A stretch of DNA of 64,000 nt from Candidatus Synoicihabitans palmerolidicus (GTDB lineage Bacteria > Verrucomicrobiota > Verrucomicrobiia > Opitutales > Opitutaceae): the NCBI GenBank assembly GCA_020809425.1, contig JAGGDC010000001.1, positions 1,687,001 through 1,751,000 of the forward strand, given 5' to 3'. The translations under genes and the position numbers were made by a program. Shown piece by piece: positions 19,470 through 29,624 of the stretch (position 1 is the first letter of the stretch; each line of letters begins with the position of its first letter). The notes beneath the pieces are model-generated. The model did not search any database. It saw nothing but the letters and a program-made list of their open reading frames with translations, and was not told the DNA's origin.

Positions 19470-20247
19470 GCGCCGCCCTCGCTCCCTTCCTGCAGCCGCA
19501 TCCGCGTGCGCATCGCATGCGTCAACCCGTGGTGCAGATCCCCGCAAATCCGCGCCAGCCGCGACGTGAGCCGGGCGTAACGATTCTTGAAAAAGAAGAA
19601 CGCAAACATCGCCGGAATCCCCACCACCAATCCCACCGCGGTGGTGATTAACGCTTCCGATATATTATCGGCCAACAACTCCGGTTTCCCCATCCCCCCC
19701 CCAGCGCAATATTCCGGAAGGCTTTGATCATGCCCGACACCGTGCCGAGCATTCCCACCATGGGGGCCAACGTCGCCAGAATCGACAGGTAACTGATCAC
19801 CCCGAACGGCCCCGCGATCTCCTCCACCGAGGCCTCCTCCATCGCCTTCTCCACCGCCTCCGCATCATAGGTCTCAATCTCTTTCACCCGAACCAAACCC
19901 GCCGCCGTGATATTCGCCACCAGGCACGGATTCTCCGCACACACCTCACGGGCCGTTTCCACGTCACCCCGGTCCAATGAGGTTTGTAACTGTGCCGACA
20001 CTTCCGGCCGCAACAATGCCTGCTCCCGCACCGACAGCGCGTTGTAAAGGATCAGGCCAAACCCGGCCACCGAGAAAAACGCCAGGGGATACAGCGCCCA
20101 CCCGCCTTGCGCCCACAACTGGCCCAAACTGACGTCTCCGCCACTCGCCGCCGCCGCGGTCTCCTGCGCGTGCAAAAAAACCGGCACCAAGCCCAACAAC
20201 AAAAGCCACCGGGTGAACGTCATCCAAGAGGAAGTAGCAGTATTCAT
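19466..20247 (-). pseudogene. ExbB/TolQ/MotA-family proton channel protein, one frameshift
   Basis: The ATG at 20245-20247 gives a signal-like N-terminus ending HAQE, a periplasmic stretch, and three membrane segments: [40 protein letters not shown] and [20 protein letters not shown]. The Leu-Gly-x-Val-xGM motif ([12 protein letters not shown]) is typical. The frame breaks in a run of nine C (19694-19702). Ten would give [12 protein letters not shown] without interruption, so this is a one-base deficit in a homopolymer. The C-terminal part from 19693 ends with the stop that overlaps the exbD GTG. Confidence 0.85.
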
Positions 20248-20260
20248 GAGAAAATCAGGG

Positions 20261-21284
20261 TTAAGTCCGGGCCGCCGGCGGCAGCCACCTGGAGTTGGGA
20301 AACAAGCGTCGCAAATCAGCCTCAATTCGAGTCGCCACCTCTTCCTCGCCCACTTGCCGGTACGCCTCCGCAATCACCGCCGTGAGCTCCACCCGCCACT
20401 CACTCGCCGCCGCCATGCCCACCAGTGCTTCACTCAACACATCCAGCGCCCCCGCGACATCCCCCTTGGGCCAACCGCACCCGCCCCGCCAACAGTCGAT
20501 ACAGCGTGCCCGTGTCTCCATCTTCCTCTCCGGTCAGATTGGGATGCATCGCCAACACCGCTCCCGCCCGCAACGGACTCCCCAAGTGCCAATCCGTATA
20601 CGCCTGCAAAAGCTTCCATCGCATCACATCATCTCCTGCCGCGTCCACGCGTAGTTTTTCATAGACCGCCTGCGACTCCGTCCAATACCCGCCACGTCGC
20701 ATTTCGTCGGCCCATCGCTCAAGCAATGGACGGTGCTCCTGCGCACCCAAGACCAACGACTACCGAGTCAATACCCATGCCACATTCTGCATTCTCCCCT
20801 CCGCTTGCAGGGCCCGCGCCAACCGCACCACTTCCGGCACAAAATCGCCCCCGCCGGCCTTCATCGGCAATCCTGCTGTCACGGCCAACGCATCCGGGCC
20901 ACACTTTCTCACTCACCAACACCTTCAAGTAGTAGCGCACTGCCCCCTCGCGTTCGAACCTTCCACCCCGACATACGGCACCAACGCGGGCACAATCCTG
21001 CGCAACATCATCACCGCTTCGCCACCTCGCCCCGCAAACGCGAGCTGCTGCGCCCGCCGATAATCCTCCGGTAAAACAAACTGAAAATCCCTCGCCTCCC
21101 CCAATGGCAACAACGCCTCCCCGTCGTCGCCCGTCTCAGGCCTGAGGCGAATCAGCCCGGCTTCATCCACTCCCAACACGCGCATGACCGCCCGGCCCTG
21201 CCCACCCAACCGCACCCGCAATGGCTCCGCCTGGCTCGTGGCCACCACCCACCACGCGACCAACACCATTACCCACCGTTTCAT
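20261..21284 (-). pseudogene. Secreted TPR-like protein of the ExbBD operon, frameshifted
   Basis: It starts at the ATG at 21282-21284, which overlaps the previous TPR stop (ATGA), with a signal peptide (RWVMVLVAWWVVATSQAEP). Fragments in three frames follow: VLPEDYRRAQQLAFAGRGGE, YYLKVLVSEKVWP, LLERWADEMRRGGYWTESQA and GDVAGALDVLSEALVGMAAA. The helix pairs resemble tetratricopeptide repeats, and the protein ends LRRLFPNSRWLPPAART. At least three frame changes are needed (near 20930, 20760 and 20480). It is probably a periplasmic scaffold of the TonB-like system; this role is inferred only from operon membership. Confidence 0.65.
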
Positions 21285-23368
21285 GACGCCCCCAGCGCCT
21301 CCAACCGCTCCGCCGCCACCGTTGCCGCCGGTTCTGCTCGTAAGGATTCCTGCGCCAACAACTCCCGATCAGTCGCCACCGCATCCTCGCTGCGGTCCAA
21401 CGCTTCCAGCGCCCGGCCACTCGTCACATACACTTCCGCCGCCCACTGCGTTACGCCGCCGTAGAGCACATAGACGCGCTGACAAAACCCAAACGCCGCC
21501 GCGTAGTCCCCGGCCTCAAAATGCGTGAGTCCGATCTTATAATTTGCCTCCGCCCACGCCGCCCCGCGCCACTGCCGCACTTTCAATACTTCACAATACG
21601 CCGCAATCGCATCGCCGTACGCGCCCCGCTGCCGTTGCAGATCGCCTTCTCGCAATCTCGCCGTCGCCGCCGCTGGAAAATCCTCCGCCAACCTGCGCCA
21701 CTCCTCAATCGCCCCGACCCGGTCCTCCGTTCGGGCGCGCAACACCGCCACCAGGCGCCACGCCTCCGGTCCGTACGCAGCCCAGGGCGCTCGTGCCAGG
21801 GCTCGCTCCGCCGCCGCCAGCGCCAACTCCGGCGTATCGCCCTGCCGAGCCTTCGCCGTCGCCAGCAGCACCGCACCACTCGCCGCATCGAACGTTTCCG
21901 GTCCGACCGTCGGCCACCCGGGGTCTTCCGCCCCCCTCCGCCCGTAGGGCCGTTGCCAACCGCAACATGAGCGTGGTCTGTCCTCGCGCCGTCGGCCACC
22001 GCCAATGCATCCCGCCACACGCGCTCCGGCGACTCCCCACGCTCCGCCCGATAATGCTCGGGAAACTCCGCCAGCATCAAATCCGGGCCCGTATCCGAAA
22101 GGTCATTACCAAAGCGCAGGATCGCCGCGATCCACACATCGAGCATCGCCTCGTTGCGTCCCATCGCCACTTGCGCCCGCCCTGCGCTGCCCCAATGCCG
22201 CAGGTAGGTTTCAAACCACTCCGTCATCTCCGGCCACCGTTGCTCCGCGGCCAACACCTTGCCGGCCTGAAACACCGCATGGTTGATATAGCCCATGTTG
22301 GGCGGATCCAACAAGGCGCCCGCGTCATGGGCCGCCCCATAGGCATTGATCGCCGCTTCCGTCCGTCCTTCCGCCGCCGCCAAATCCCCCAGCAGGGCCT
22401 GCGCTTCACTGACCAAACGACTGTCCGGGTAGTCTGCCAAACCCCCCTCCAACTTCGCCCGCGACCGACGGTAGTCCAGCAGTCCGAACCAACAGCCCCC
22501 CACGCGATAGGCCGCGTCCTCCGCGTAACTGCCGTTTGGATACTGCGTCAGCACGTGTTCAAAATACACCCGCGCCGGCTTAAAGCGCTCTTCCATCACA
22601 TCGGCCAGTCCCAATCAATAGGCGAGGCCATCGCTGAAACCCCGATCCGGATACTCCCTCCACATGGGTTCCAATCGCTCGCGTAGTCCCGTGAGATCGC
22701 CCTCCTCCATGAGGGTGGACCACACCAGATACACCAACTTGGGCGCTTCCTGCAGCGTCGGATCCAATCGCACTCGCTCCAAAAACACCTCCGCCAATTC
22801 CCGCACCGCCACCAGATTCTCCGACCTCACTTCCACCTGCAGCAGCTCGTAGCCTACATCCCCCATGAACCGCGTATAATCGGCCGTGCGCAAATAACGT
22901 CTCGCCGTGCGGCGCACCCGGTCATCCCGCCCGCTCTTCGCCGCCATCTTTACCTGACCATACACCGCCTCTTCCCCAAACCCCTCCGGGCTGTCGCGGG
23001 CCCCTTCCTTCGTCGTATATTCTCCAATCGCACAAAGGCCCAGTAGGCTTCGTGGCTCCGTCCTCGGGCCAAATAATACCGCGCCACCCGAAAATTCAGC
23101 GCCGCCGTATTAGTCCGGGACCGCCTTGCTATCCGGGGTTCCTGAAACCGCCGACGTCTCCCCCATAACTTCCGCCCCCAATTGCGCCAACCGCGCCCGC
23201 GCCTGCTTCAAATCATTGTCCACCTCCAACCGCCGATCCGCCAACCACGACACCCCTGCGATTCGACCCCGCTCCGCTTCTCCTCGTGCCACTTCTCCCT
23301 CCCAAAATTCCCGTAACGCGGCCGGCCTCAACACTCGCTCATAAAAGTACAGTGCCTCCCCGTAACGT
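21281..23368 (-). pseudogene. Large TPR protein, C-terminal part (split by IS insertion)
   Basis: It continues the gene that starts at 27495. After the inserted element the frame resumes as RYGEALYFYERVLRPAAL, then many TPR-like helices: ARVYFEHVLTQYPNGSYAED, AINAYGAAHDAGALL, APWAAYGPEAWRLVAVL, AEANYKIGLTHFEAGDYAAA. A TGA near 22615-22617 replaces Trp (LAY-stop-LGLAD), and frame changes occur near 21960, 22970-23110 and elsewhere. Its stop overlaps the next gene start by ATGA. Such proteins accompany ExbB/ExbD sets in this phylum (established association, stated from memory). Confidence 0.75.
23359..23368. repeat. Target-site duplication, left copy (CCCGTAACGT)
   Basis: A ten-base direct repeat identical to 26740-26749, immediately outside the left inverted repeat of the ISAs1-like element. 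Confidence 0.9.
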
Positions 23369-24298
23369 CATGGTCTTTTCCCGTGACGGGTGAAGTGATT
23401 GAAGATCAGCGGTGTAACTTTGAGCTAGACCATTTGGACGATTTTCGATCTGTTTCAGTGGGATGAGATCTAAAGGTGAAACGGAAAGGGAAGCGACGAA
23501 CGCAAACCCGGAGCAGAAGCACTGGGATCGAAACGTGGAGGTGCGCATGGCCACTGCGGCCGAGCAGGAGTGGTTCGACGCGCAGCTGCACGAGCGGCAC
23601 TACTTGGAATCAGGGCATCCGGTGGGCGATTACCTGCGCCAGATTGTCGAACGCGAGGGGCGGGCGGGCGGTGTGGCGCTGCTGGCGTGGGGTCCGGCCT
23701 GCTACGCGCTCAAGGACCGTGACCGGTGGGTGGGCTGGGAATGCGACCCGCCGGGTCGAGCGGCTTTCCCTGGTGGTGCAAAACCGCCGCTTTCTACTGC
23801 TGCTCACCCAGCGCGGCGAGGAGATCAATTTCGCCTCCCAGGTGCTCGCTGCGGCCGTGCGCACGTTGCCGGGCCATTGGCAGGAACGCTTCGGCTATCG
23901 GCCGCTGCTAGCCGAGACCTTCACCGAGCCGGAGGCCTACCAAGGCACGTGCTACAAGGCCTCCGCGTGGGAGCCGATCGGGACCAGCCAGGGTTACGAA
24001 CGGCACCGAGGCGACTTTTACCGCGCGCACGGCAAACCCAAGCACCTGTGGCTGCTGCGGCCCCCGGCACCCTGCCGCTCAAAAACGGCCAGTTGCCCTC
24101 TCTGTTGGAGGCCCTGTGCGGCGTGCCCGATCCGCGCGCCAAAAACACCCGCTTCAAGATCGGTCCGGTTCTTGGCATCGTGGCGCTCGCGCTGCCGGCC
24201 GGCCGGCGCGACATCGCGTCGATCGCTCGTATGGCCAACCTGCTCGACCAAGACCAGCGCTTCGCCCTGGCCCTGCCCCGTGAGGCCGGCAAAAAGGT

Positions 24299-24309
24299 CC
24301 GCCTGGCCC
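24299..24309. repeat. Target-site duplication of the IS4 element, left copy
   Basis: CCGCCTGGCCC, repeated exactly at 25829-25839 on the other side of the element. Confidence 0.9.
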
Positions 24310-25828
24310 GAATGGCGCTTAGTTAGGCGAGCAGTTGCGTGAGATTGATCGCCCGTCAAACCTTCTAAGTTAATGCCTAATAATAGGTTGCGGAATACTG
24401 GCTTATTGGTAGTGCAACTACATGAAGATCAACACGTTGTATCTGCCAGGGTTTTCGCATCGCTTGTGTGGGAGACGCTCCAATGGTGCGGCCGCTAGAC
24501 TGATTGAGCGGGCGGTTAAGTTCGATGGGCTGGTGGCGCGCTTTGTGGCTCCGAGCACATTTGCAGGCATCGGTAAGCGGGACCGGATCTTTACGCCTTG
24601 GGTGACCTTTTGCGCGTTTCTTGGGCAAGTGCTGCAGCGTGGTGCGAGCTGCCGCGATGCGGTTTGCCGGGTGCAAGCATGGCATCTGCAGGCCGGGGCG
24701 GCGACGTCGGTCGACGATGCCACCGGTGGCTATTGCCAAGCCCCGGCGCGGTTGCCGATCACGGTCTTGCGCACCGTATTCAGCCGTCTCGTGGAGGTGG
24801 CTCATCAACGCACCCGCGAGGCCGATCATTGGCTCGGTCACAACGTGAAGGTGATCGATGGCGGCGGGCTTTCCATGCCCGACACCACGGCCAACCGGAA
24901 AGTCTATCCTTACGCGGGGTGCCAGCGCAAAGGATGCGGTTTCCTCACCGGCCAGATGGTGGGAATGTGCTCCCTGGCAACCGGCCATTTGGTGAAGTTC
25001 GTCCTGTCCTCATGGAAGGCGAGTGAGGCCCCGCTGGCGCGCCAATTGATCGGTTGGGTGCACAGGGGAGAGGTGCTCCTGGCTGATCGCGGGTTCTGCA
25101 ACTGGATTTTCATCAGCCTTTTGCAACGCAAGGGTGTGGATGTGGTGATGCGCTTGCATCAATCGCGTCGGACAGGCACCGGCAAAATCTGCTGGCCCAA
25201 ACCCCAGCGACAGGGCCGGTGGGAAAAATGTTTGTGGAACGAACTGCCTGAGAGCCTGACTTTGCGCGTGGTGCGCTTTCGAACCGAGGTGCTCGGCTTC
25301 CGCACCCAGCACATCGCTGTGGTGACCACGCTGCTCGATGAAGAAAAGTATCCCGACGCGGCCATTGCCCAACTCTACCTGCGCCGCTGGCAGGTGGAAC
25401 TGAACTTCCGGGACATCACGACGACCCTCGGACTCGACGTGCTACGCACGCGCACCCCGGCGATGATCGCAAAAGAAATCCACTTGCAGGCCATCGCCTA
25501 CAACTTGGTGCGCCTGCTCATGCTCGAAGCCGCACGCCAGCATGACGTGGCACCAATGCGCCTGTCTTTCCAAGGCACCATCAGCACGCTGCGGGCGTTC
25601 GCCCACCTGCTCTCAGGCAGTGCGCGCGAAGCGAACCAACGCCTCGAAGATCTGCTCCTCGCATTGGCCGCCGACCCGGTGCCCTAACGCCCGCATCGCA
25701 GTGAACCACGCGCCGTCAAACGAAGGCCCAAAGTCTACCAACTGATGACCAAGCCTCGGCGGCACATGCGCGTATCCAAATCACGGCTACTAAAATAGAC
25801 GAATAGACCCCTTAACGAAGTGCCATTC
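24310..25828 (+). mobile_element. IS4-family insertion sequence, complete, nested
   Basis: The left end is GAATGGCGCTTAGTTAGG. The inverted right end is GAATGGCACTTCGTTAAG, matching at 15 of 18 positions. An 11-base target duplication CCGCCTGGCCC is present at 24299-24309 and 25829-25839. The element is 1519 bp long. Removing it and one duplication restores RLAPSYSVFYDV in the host transposase. It has a full-length transposase gene, making it the youngest-looking insertion in the window. Confidence 0.92.
24422..25687 (+). CDS. IS4-family transposase, intact
   Basis: A 421-residue DDE transposase. The first Asp is in VKVIDGGGLSMPDT (about residue 144), the second in GEVLLADRGFCNW (about residue 223), and the Glu is within the Y-R-E block YLRRWQVELNFRDITTTLG (around residue 320), the IS4 signature. 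Start ATG at 24422; a GTG lies 9 bases upstream. The frame is free of stops from end to end, in contrast with every other transposase here except the partial IS630 copy A. Confidence 0.93.
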   Translation: MKINTLYLPGFSHRLCGRRSNGAAARLIERAVKFDGLVARFVAPSTFAGIGKRDRIFTPWVTFCAFLGQVLQRGASCRDAVCRVQAWHLQAGAATSVDDATGGYCQAPARLPITVLRTVFSRLVEVAHQRTREADHWLGHNVKVIDGGGLSMPDTTANRKVYPYAGCQRKGCGFLTGQMVGMCSLATGHLVKFVLSSWKASEAPLARQLIGWVHRGEVLLADRGFCNWIFISLLQRKGVDVVMRLHQSRRTGTGKICWPKPQRQGRWEKCLWNELPESLTLRVVRFRTEVLGFRTQHIAVVTTLLDEEKYPDAAIAQLYLRRWQVELNFRDITTTLGLDVLRTRTPAMIAKEIHLQAIAYNLVRLLMLEAARQHDVAPMRLSFQGTISTLRAFAHLLSGSAREANQRLEDLLLALAADPVP

Positions 25829-26739
25829 CCGCCTGGCCCCCAGTTACAGCGTGTTTTACGACGTGCTCACCCGGCTCGATCCGGAGGCCTTTGCCCAGGC
25901 CCTCACAACCGCTGGCTCACAGCCCACGCCGGTGCCCTGCCCGGAGCGCTCGCCCTGGACGGAAAGTTTATCCGCGACGCGGTCGGGGTGCTCAGCCTAG
26001 TCGAGGCCGACACCGGCGCGCCGGTCGCCCTGGCCATCGTCGATCAAAAGGAAAACACCCCGCGCAGTGAACAGGCCCGCGCCGGTGAGGTGTTGGCCGC
26101 CGCGTCGTTGGACGAGCAGATCGTCACACCGGCGACGCCTTTGCACGCCACCCGCGAGCAGGCCCGCACCATCGTGGGAAAAGGCGGCGAGTATGTGCTC
26201 CAGATCAAAGGCAACCAACCCCAGCTGAGCGCGCTGGTCCAGCGCGCCCGGACCGTTCCACCCCCCTTTTTTGAGCTGACCGATCCGAGTCGGGGCCGCG
26301 TGACCACCTGGCGGGTGTCCGTGGTGGTGGCCACGCCCTCGCAAGCCGACTACCCTGGGCTGCGCAGCCTGGTGCTCGTGGACAAAACCACGGTGCGAAA
26401 ACGCGACCTCACCGAAAGTTGCGAGCAACGCGCCTACGCCAGCAGCCTGGCACCCGCAGAACGCAGCCCTGCGCAAATGCTCGCCTTGATCCGCGGGCAC
26501 TGGGGCGGAGTGGAGATCCGCAACCACTGGCGCCGCGACGCCTGCTGGCGCGAAGACCACTCGCGTACCCGCAACATCAACGCCCTGGCCAACCTCGCCC
26601 TCTTGCGCAGCGTCCTGCTGCGCGTTTGCGCCCAACACTGGCCCGAGCGGCCCCTGCCGCACGTCTTCGAATCCTGCCAACATTCCACGCATATCTCCCT
26701 GCGCGCCATCCGTTCCCATTCCGAAAACAAAAGACCATG

Positions 26740-26749
26740 CCCGTAACGT
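26740..26749. repeat. Target-site duplication, right copy (CCCGTAACGT)
   Basis: Pairs with 23359-23368; the duplicated bases encode part of GRYG in the TPR gene. Confidence 0.9.
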
Positions 26750-27495
26750 CCCGCCTCAAACAAATCATCCCCGCCCCGCAACAGCGCCAGATTCAGCGCC
26801 AAATCATAACGCGACTTCCCTGCCCCGCCGCTCAGATCCGGCAACACTGCCAACGCCGCCTCAAAATCACTTCGCGCCATCGCCGCCTGTAACAAATACG
26901 ACCCCGCCTTCGCTCGTTTCTCATTCGCCGCCCCCGGATCCAGCAGCAGCCCTACCGGCTCCCGCATGGCCGCAAACACCTCCTGCCCGGCCTCCCAGTC
27001 CTTCGCCGCATACACGCAGTCCGCGAAATGCTCCCAATACGCCGCCCGCCATTCGACCGGCAAACGCCCCGGATCCTCCTGCTCGCGCAAGTCTTCATAC
27101 CACGCCCGCGCGTCCTCCAGTTTGCCCTGATAATAATACGCGGCCGCCCGATACACCCTCGCCGCCAACACATTCGGCGCCTTCGGATAGGTCGTCAAAA
27201 ACGCCGTCAACGTGCGCGCCGCCCCATACAAATCCGCCGTCTGCAGCTGCCCCAAACCCATATAATACAAAACGCCCTCCCGCGCCCGGACCGCCGCCGC
27301 ATCCGTCGATTCCCGCAAGCGGCGGTCCAATTCCTTCAAACATGGCACCGCCTCCCCAAACGCCGCCTGCTCGATCCGATCCTCCGCCAGCTCCTGCAAC
27401 GCCGCCGTCCCCACCTCGCTGACTTCCTGCGCCTCCACGTTCCACGCCATCACCAAAGCCAACACGACCACCCGCCCTCGACGGAAATTTGGCAT
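26740..27495 (-). pseudogene. Large TPR protein, N-terminal part (split by IS insertion)
   Basis: The ATG at 27493-27495 starts MPNFRRGRVVVLALVMAWNV, a signal peptide ending NVEAQE. TPR-like helices follow: ALQELAEDRIEQAAFGEAVP, GLGQLQTADLYGAARTLTAF, KLEDARAWYEDLREQEDPG and ALNLALLRGGDDLFEAGRYG. There the ISAs1-like element begins, and the rest of the gene is at 21281-23368. This part is open and unshifted. The mature protein would be periplasmic, the first gene of the TPR-TPR-ExbB-ExbD-ExbD operon. Confidence 0.8.
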
Positions 27496-27499
27496 GCAC

Positions 27500-28677
27500 T
27501 TAGGAATGGCGGCGACCACGCCTAAAACCCAACGCATCCCAGTCGGCCCCCGCAATCGCAAAGCCCGCGTTGCCCGACGGCTTACGCAATATCACGGCGC
27601 GCCCGCTCTTTTGATTCTGCCCCAGGCTCTCCCAACCGAATTCACTGAAACAGGGGCCCTCCGTCGCCTCACTAAATTTGATGTCGGGATGCGCCGTATT
27701 CCACTCCATCAGCTCAATCTGGTTACGGTCGTTAATCCCCACATCCCAACCGACCACTCCGACGTGCGGGAATCGCTCATGCAATTGAACACAAGTTTTC
27801 ACCGCCGCGCGAAACTCCGGGATCACCTTCCCGGCAAACGTCTCCCCACTCGCGGGATGCGACCGCACTTTGTGCCAATTGGCTAATGCCGCCCCCTCCT
27901 CGAGTTCACCGTCATCATTGATCACGGAAGCGCGAATCTGGCTTATGGCGCCCACCTCCCCAGTCCCATCAATATTGCTTCCAAAACGTATGTAGGCCGC
28001 CGCGTATTGGGTCGGACGACCCGCCGGTTTGATGGTTGTGATTCTCAACGTCGCCATCCGACCCGAGCCAAACTGATCAAAAAATGCATGAGGACGTATC
28101 CTCCGCTGAACCACCAAGTTGCCGCTCAGCTTTGCGTCCATTGGGTCAAAATTATCCCGATGCACGTAGGTCACGCCCAGCTCCTGGTTGGAAAATTCCG
28201 ATTTAAAAAACAAGGCATCGTCCTCTCGGAATAATGCCGAACCAACCCGACTCAGCGGAATTTCCTGCCAGGACTCGTCATGCCACACTCCGGCAACCCG
28301 ATAGCCCACATCCGGAAGAATATCCGTCTTCAGCAAGCGCCGGCCGAGAGTCCTGGCATCACCCCAGTCCTGATACTTGCCCTGCAAAATCGGTAGCACT
28401 CTACGTCCAAAAAAATCGTCCAGCATCCATCCGGCCACAAATCGCCCCCGGTAAGCCGCGTAGACCTTCAACCATGGCAAAACCGCACCGAGCCCAGCAC
28501 CTCTCGAGCATAGTTTTCCGCCTCCCGCCGAACCGACGTCGATAAGGCGGATTGCGGAGAAGATTCCACGATACTCGCATAAATGTTCTCCGCGTCCATC
28601 CGATGTATCCGATCATAACGGTACTCATCCACCCAACGCACCGCCTGATCCACCATCTTACCCAGCATCAGGTTCAT
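27500..28677 (-). pseudogene. Sugar-transfer-associated ATP-grasp protein, one frameshift
   Basis: A member of the ATPgrasp_ST group, often near cell-surface sugar genes. The N-terminal piece from 28677 (MNLMLGKMVDQAVRWVDEYR) is separated by a shift near 28475 from the rest. ATP-grasp features in the remainder are ALFFKSEFSNQELGVTYVHR, LVVQRRIRPHAFFDQFGSG with the lysine/arginine-rich loop, RMATLRITTIKPAGRPTQYA, VGVVGWDVGINDRNQIELME and EWNTAHPDIKFSEAT (metal-binding E and N). The frame is open from 28480 to the stop at 27500. It ends only 5 bases from the TPR start, so the two may be co-transcribed. Confidence 0.75.
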
Positions 28678-28679
28678 TC

Positions 28680-29236
28680 AATTCCCTCCGAATTCAAGGG
28701 GCCGGTTGAGCGGCTATCACAGATTGCGGGCATTGCAGTCAGCACGCTTTCATGAATTTCAGTACAGTCCAGCCTAGCCTAGGCCCAATCAACCGAAACC
28801 TTCGCAAAGGCTGGTGCTCGGCAAAAGCCTCGCCCCGCCGAGCCCGTCACACCTTCCCAGCCAGCACAACCATCAGCGCTCCACGAGGTGGTAAACAGCA
28901 TCGGCCAACGCCTCCGGCTCGATCCGAGATTGCGCCTCATACGGCAGCGTGGCGGAAGCGAGCTGGGCGGTGTCTTGACCATGAATGGTGCCAAACCCAG
29001 GCGCGCGCCGGCTTCAGGTGATCGCGAAGCCGCCGCCATTCGATCTTAACCCAACTCGCATCAGACTGCTCGGCGTCCGCGAGGGTGAACACGATCAAAC
29101 TTGTCACGTCGGGTAATGAGTCCTCCCATTCGACTGCCCCCCTGATACCATGCCCCCACCGGATTCCCCCCTTGCACGATTGCTTTCTTACCGAAGTTTA
29201 CCGAAGTGCAACCCCACGAGGTTGCCTTGCGCGCCT
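28680..29236. other. Gene-poor stretch, possible decayed reductase tail
   Basis: No intact gene is seen. On the minus strand around 28890-29010 a short open piece reads HGQDTAQLASATLPYEAQSR, then PEALADAVYHLVER and a stop. This resembles the end of a short-chain dehydrogenase, but it is too short to assign. The remainder shows only shadows. Confidence 0.3.
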
Positions 29237-29350
29237 ACTTAGAGCGTGTCCCATTTACCCTGATTTTGGAAGGGGGGCAGGAAAGCCGCTCAAAAAATCG
29301 GCTTTCCTGCCCCCCTTCCAAAATCAGGGTAAATGGGACACGCTCTAAGT
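29237..29350. mobile_element. 114-bp perfect palindrome built from the IS1182-like right end (MITE-like)
   Basis: Two exactly complementary 52-base arms (29237-29288 and 29299-29350) surround a 10-base loop, CTCAAAAAAT. Each arm starts ACTTAGAGCGTGTCCCATTT and continues as in the terminal ~50 bases of the IS1182-like copies at 2378-2437 and 52523-52575. It carries no gene. It lies between the ATP-grasp gene and rsgA, and as RNA it would form a very stable hairpin that could end transcription in either direction. Confidence 0.85.
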
Positions 29351-29624
29351 GGAGAGAACCGGATATCAATAACGCGAGCCACGGAACGCTGCGCCTTTGA
29401 TTGCCCGATGGATAACGCCAAGAGCCCGTGCTGCTGGCGGAATTTGCCCGCGCGGATGGCGGTCGGTCGGCGGTGGAGTTTTTTCTCAGATCAGCTCGCA
29501 CCGCCGGCGGAACGGTCAGGAGCTGTGTTGTCATGAGAACAGTGTACGTCACCCTTCGAATTTCACCCACGCAGGGATTGTCCATTGCCACGCACCCCTT
29601 GATCAGAGCACATTTACCGCTCGC

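Larger units (their letters stand above)
23369..26739 (+). mobile_element. ISAs1-like element with a DruA-type N-terminal domain, itself interrupted
   Basis: The terminal inverted repeats are CATGGTCTTTT at the left (23369-23379) and the same sequence inverted at the right (26729-26739). A 10-base target duplication CCCGTAACGT flanks it at 23359-23368 and 26740-26749. Removing the insert and one duplication rejoins the TPR gene in frame (EAGRYG-EALYFYE). Without the nested IS4 element the unit is about 1.84 kb. It encodes a DUF4338 domain followed by an ISAs1 transposase. Confidence 0.9.
23463..26746 (+). pseudogene. DUF4338 (DruA-like)-ISAs1 transposase fusion, split by IS4
   Basis: From ATG 23463, residues ~30-190 match the DUF4338 fold shared with DruA of the Druantia defence system: EQEWFDAQLHERHYLESGHP, VERLSLVVQNRRFLLL, LAETFTEPEAYQGTCYKASA and RHRGDFYRAHGKPKHLWL. 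An ISAs1 transposase N-terminus follows (LPSLLEALCGVPDPR). After the IS4 insertion come the catalytic parts: GALALDGKFIRDAVG, GEYVLQIKGNQPQLSAL and WRREDHSRTRNINALANLAL-like residues (actual CWREDHSRTRNINALANLA). Frameshifts lie near 23740, 24060 and 25908. Because the two domains flow in one reading direction without a spacer, a fused ancestor is likely. Confidence 0.75.

Noticed and set aside
10156..22620. Reassigned stop codons (for example TGA read as Trp)
   Set aside because: TGA and TAG/TAA all occur as internal stops, intact genes such as rsgA, apt and ppk1 use TGG for Trp and end normally, and copy B of the IS keeps TGG where copy A has TGA. Ordinary mutation or error explains this better.
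23463..24300. Complete Druantia defence system
   Set aside because: Only the DruA-like domain is present, joined to a transposase with terminal repeats; no druB-druE genes are near.
28752..29021. Protein gene on the plus strand
   Set aside because: No conserved motif, low-complexity composition and overlap with a more protein-like minus-strand remnant.
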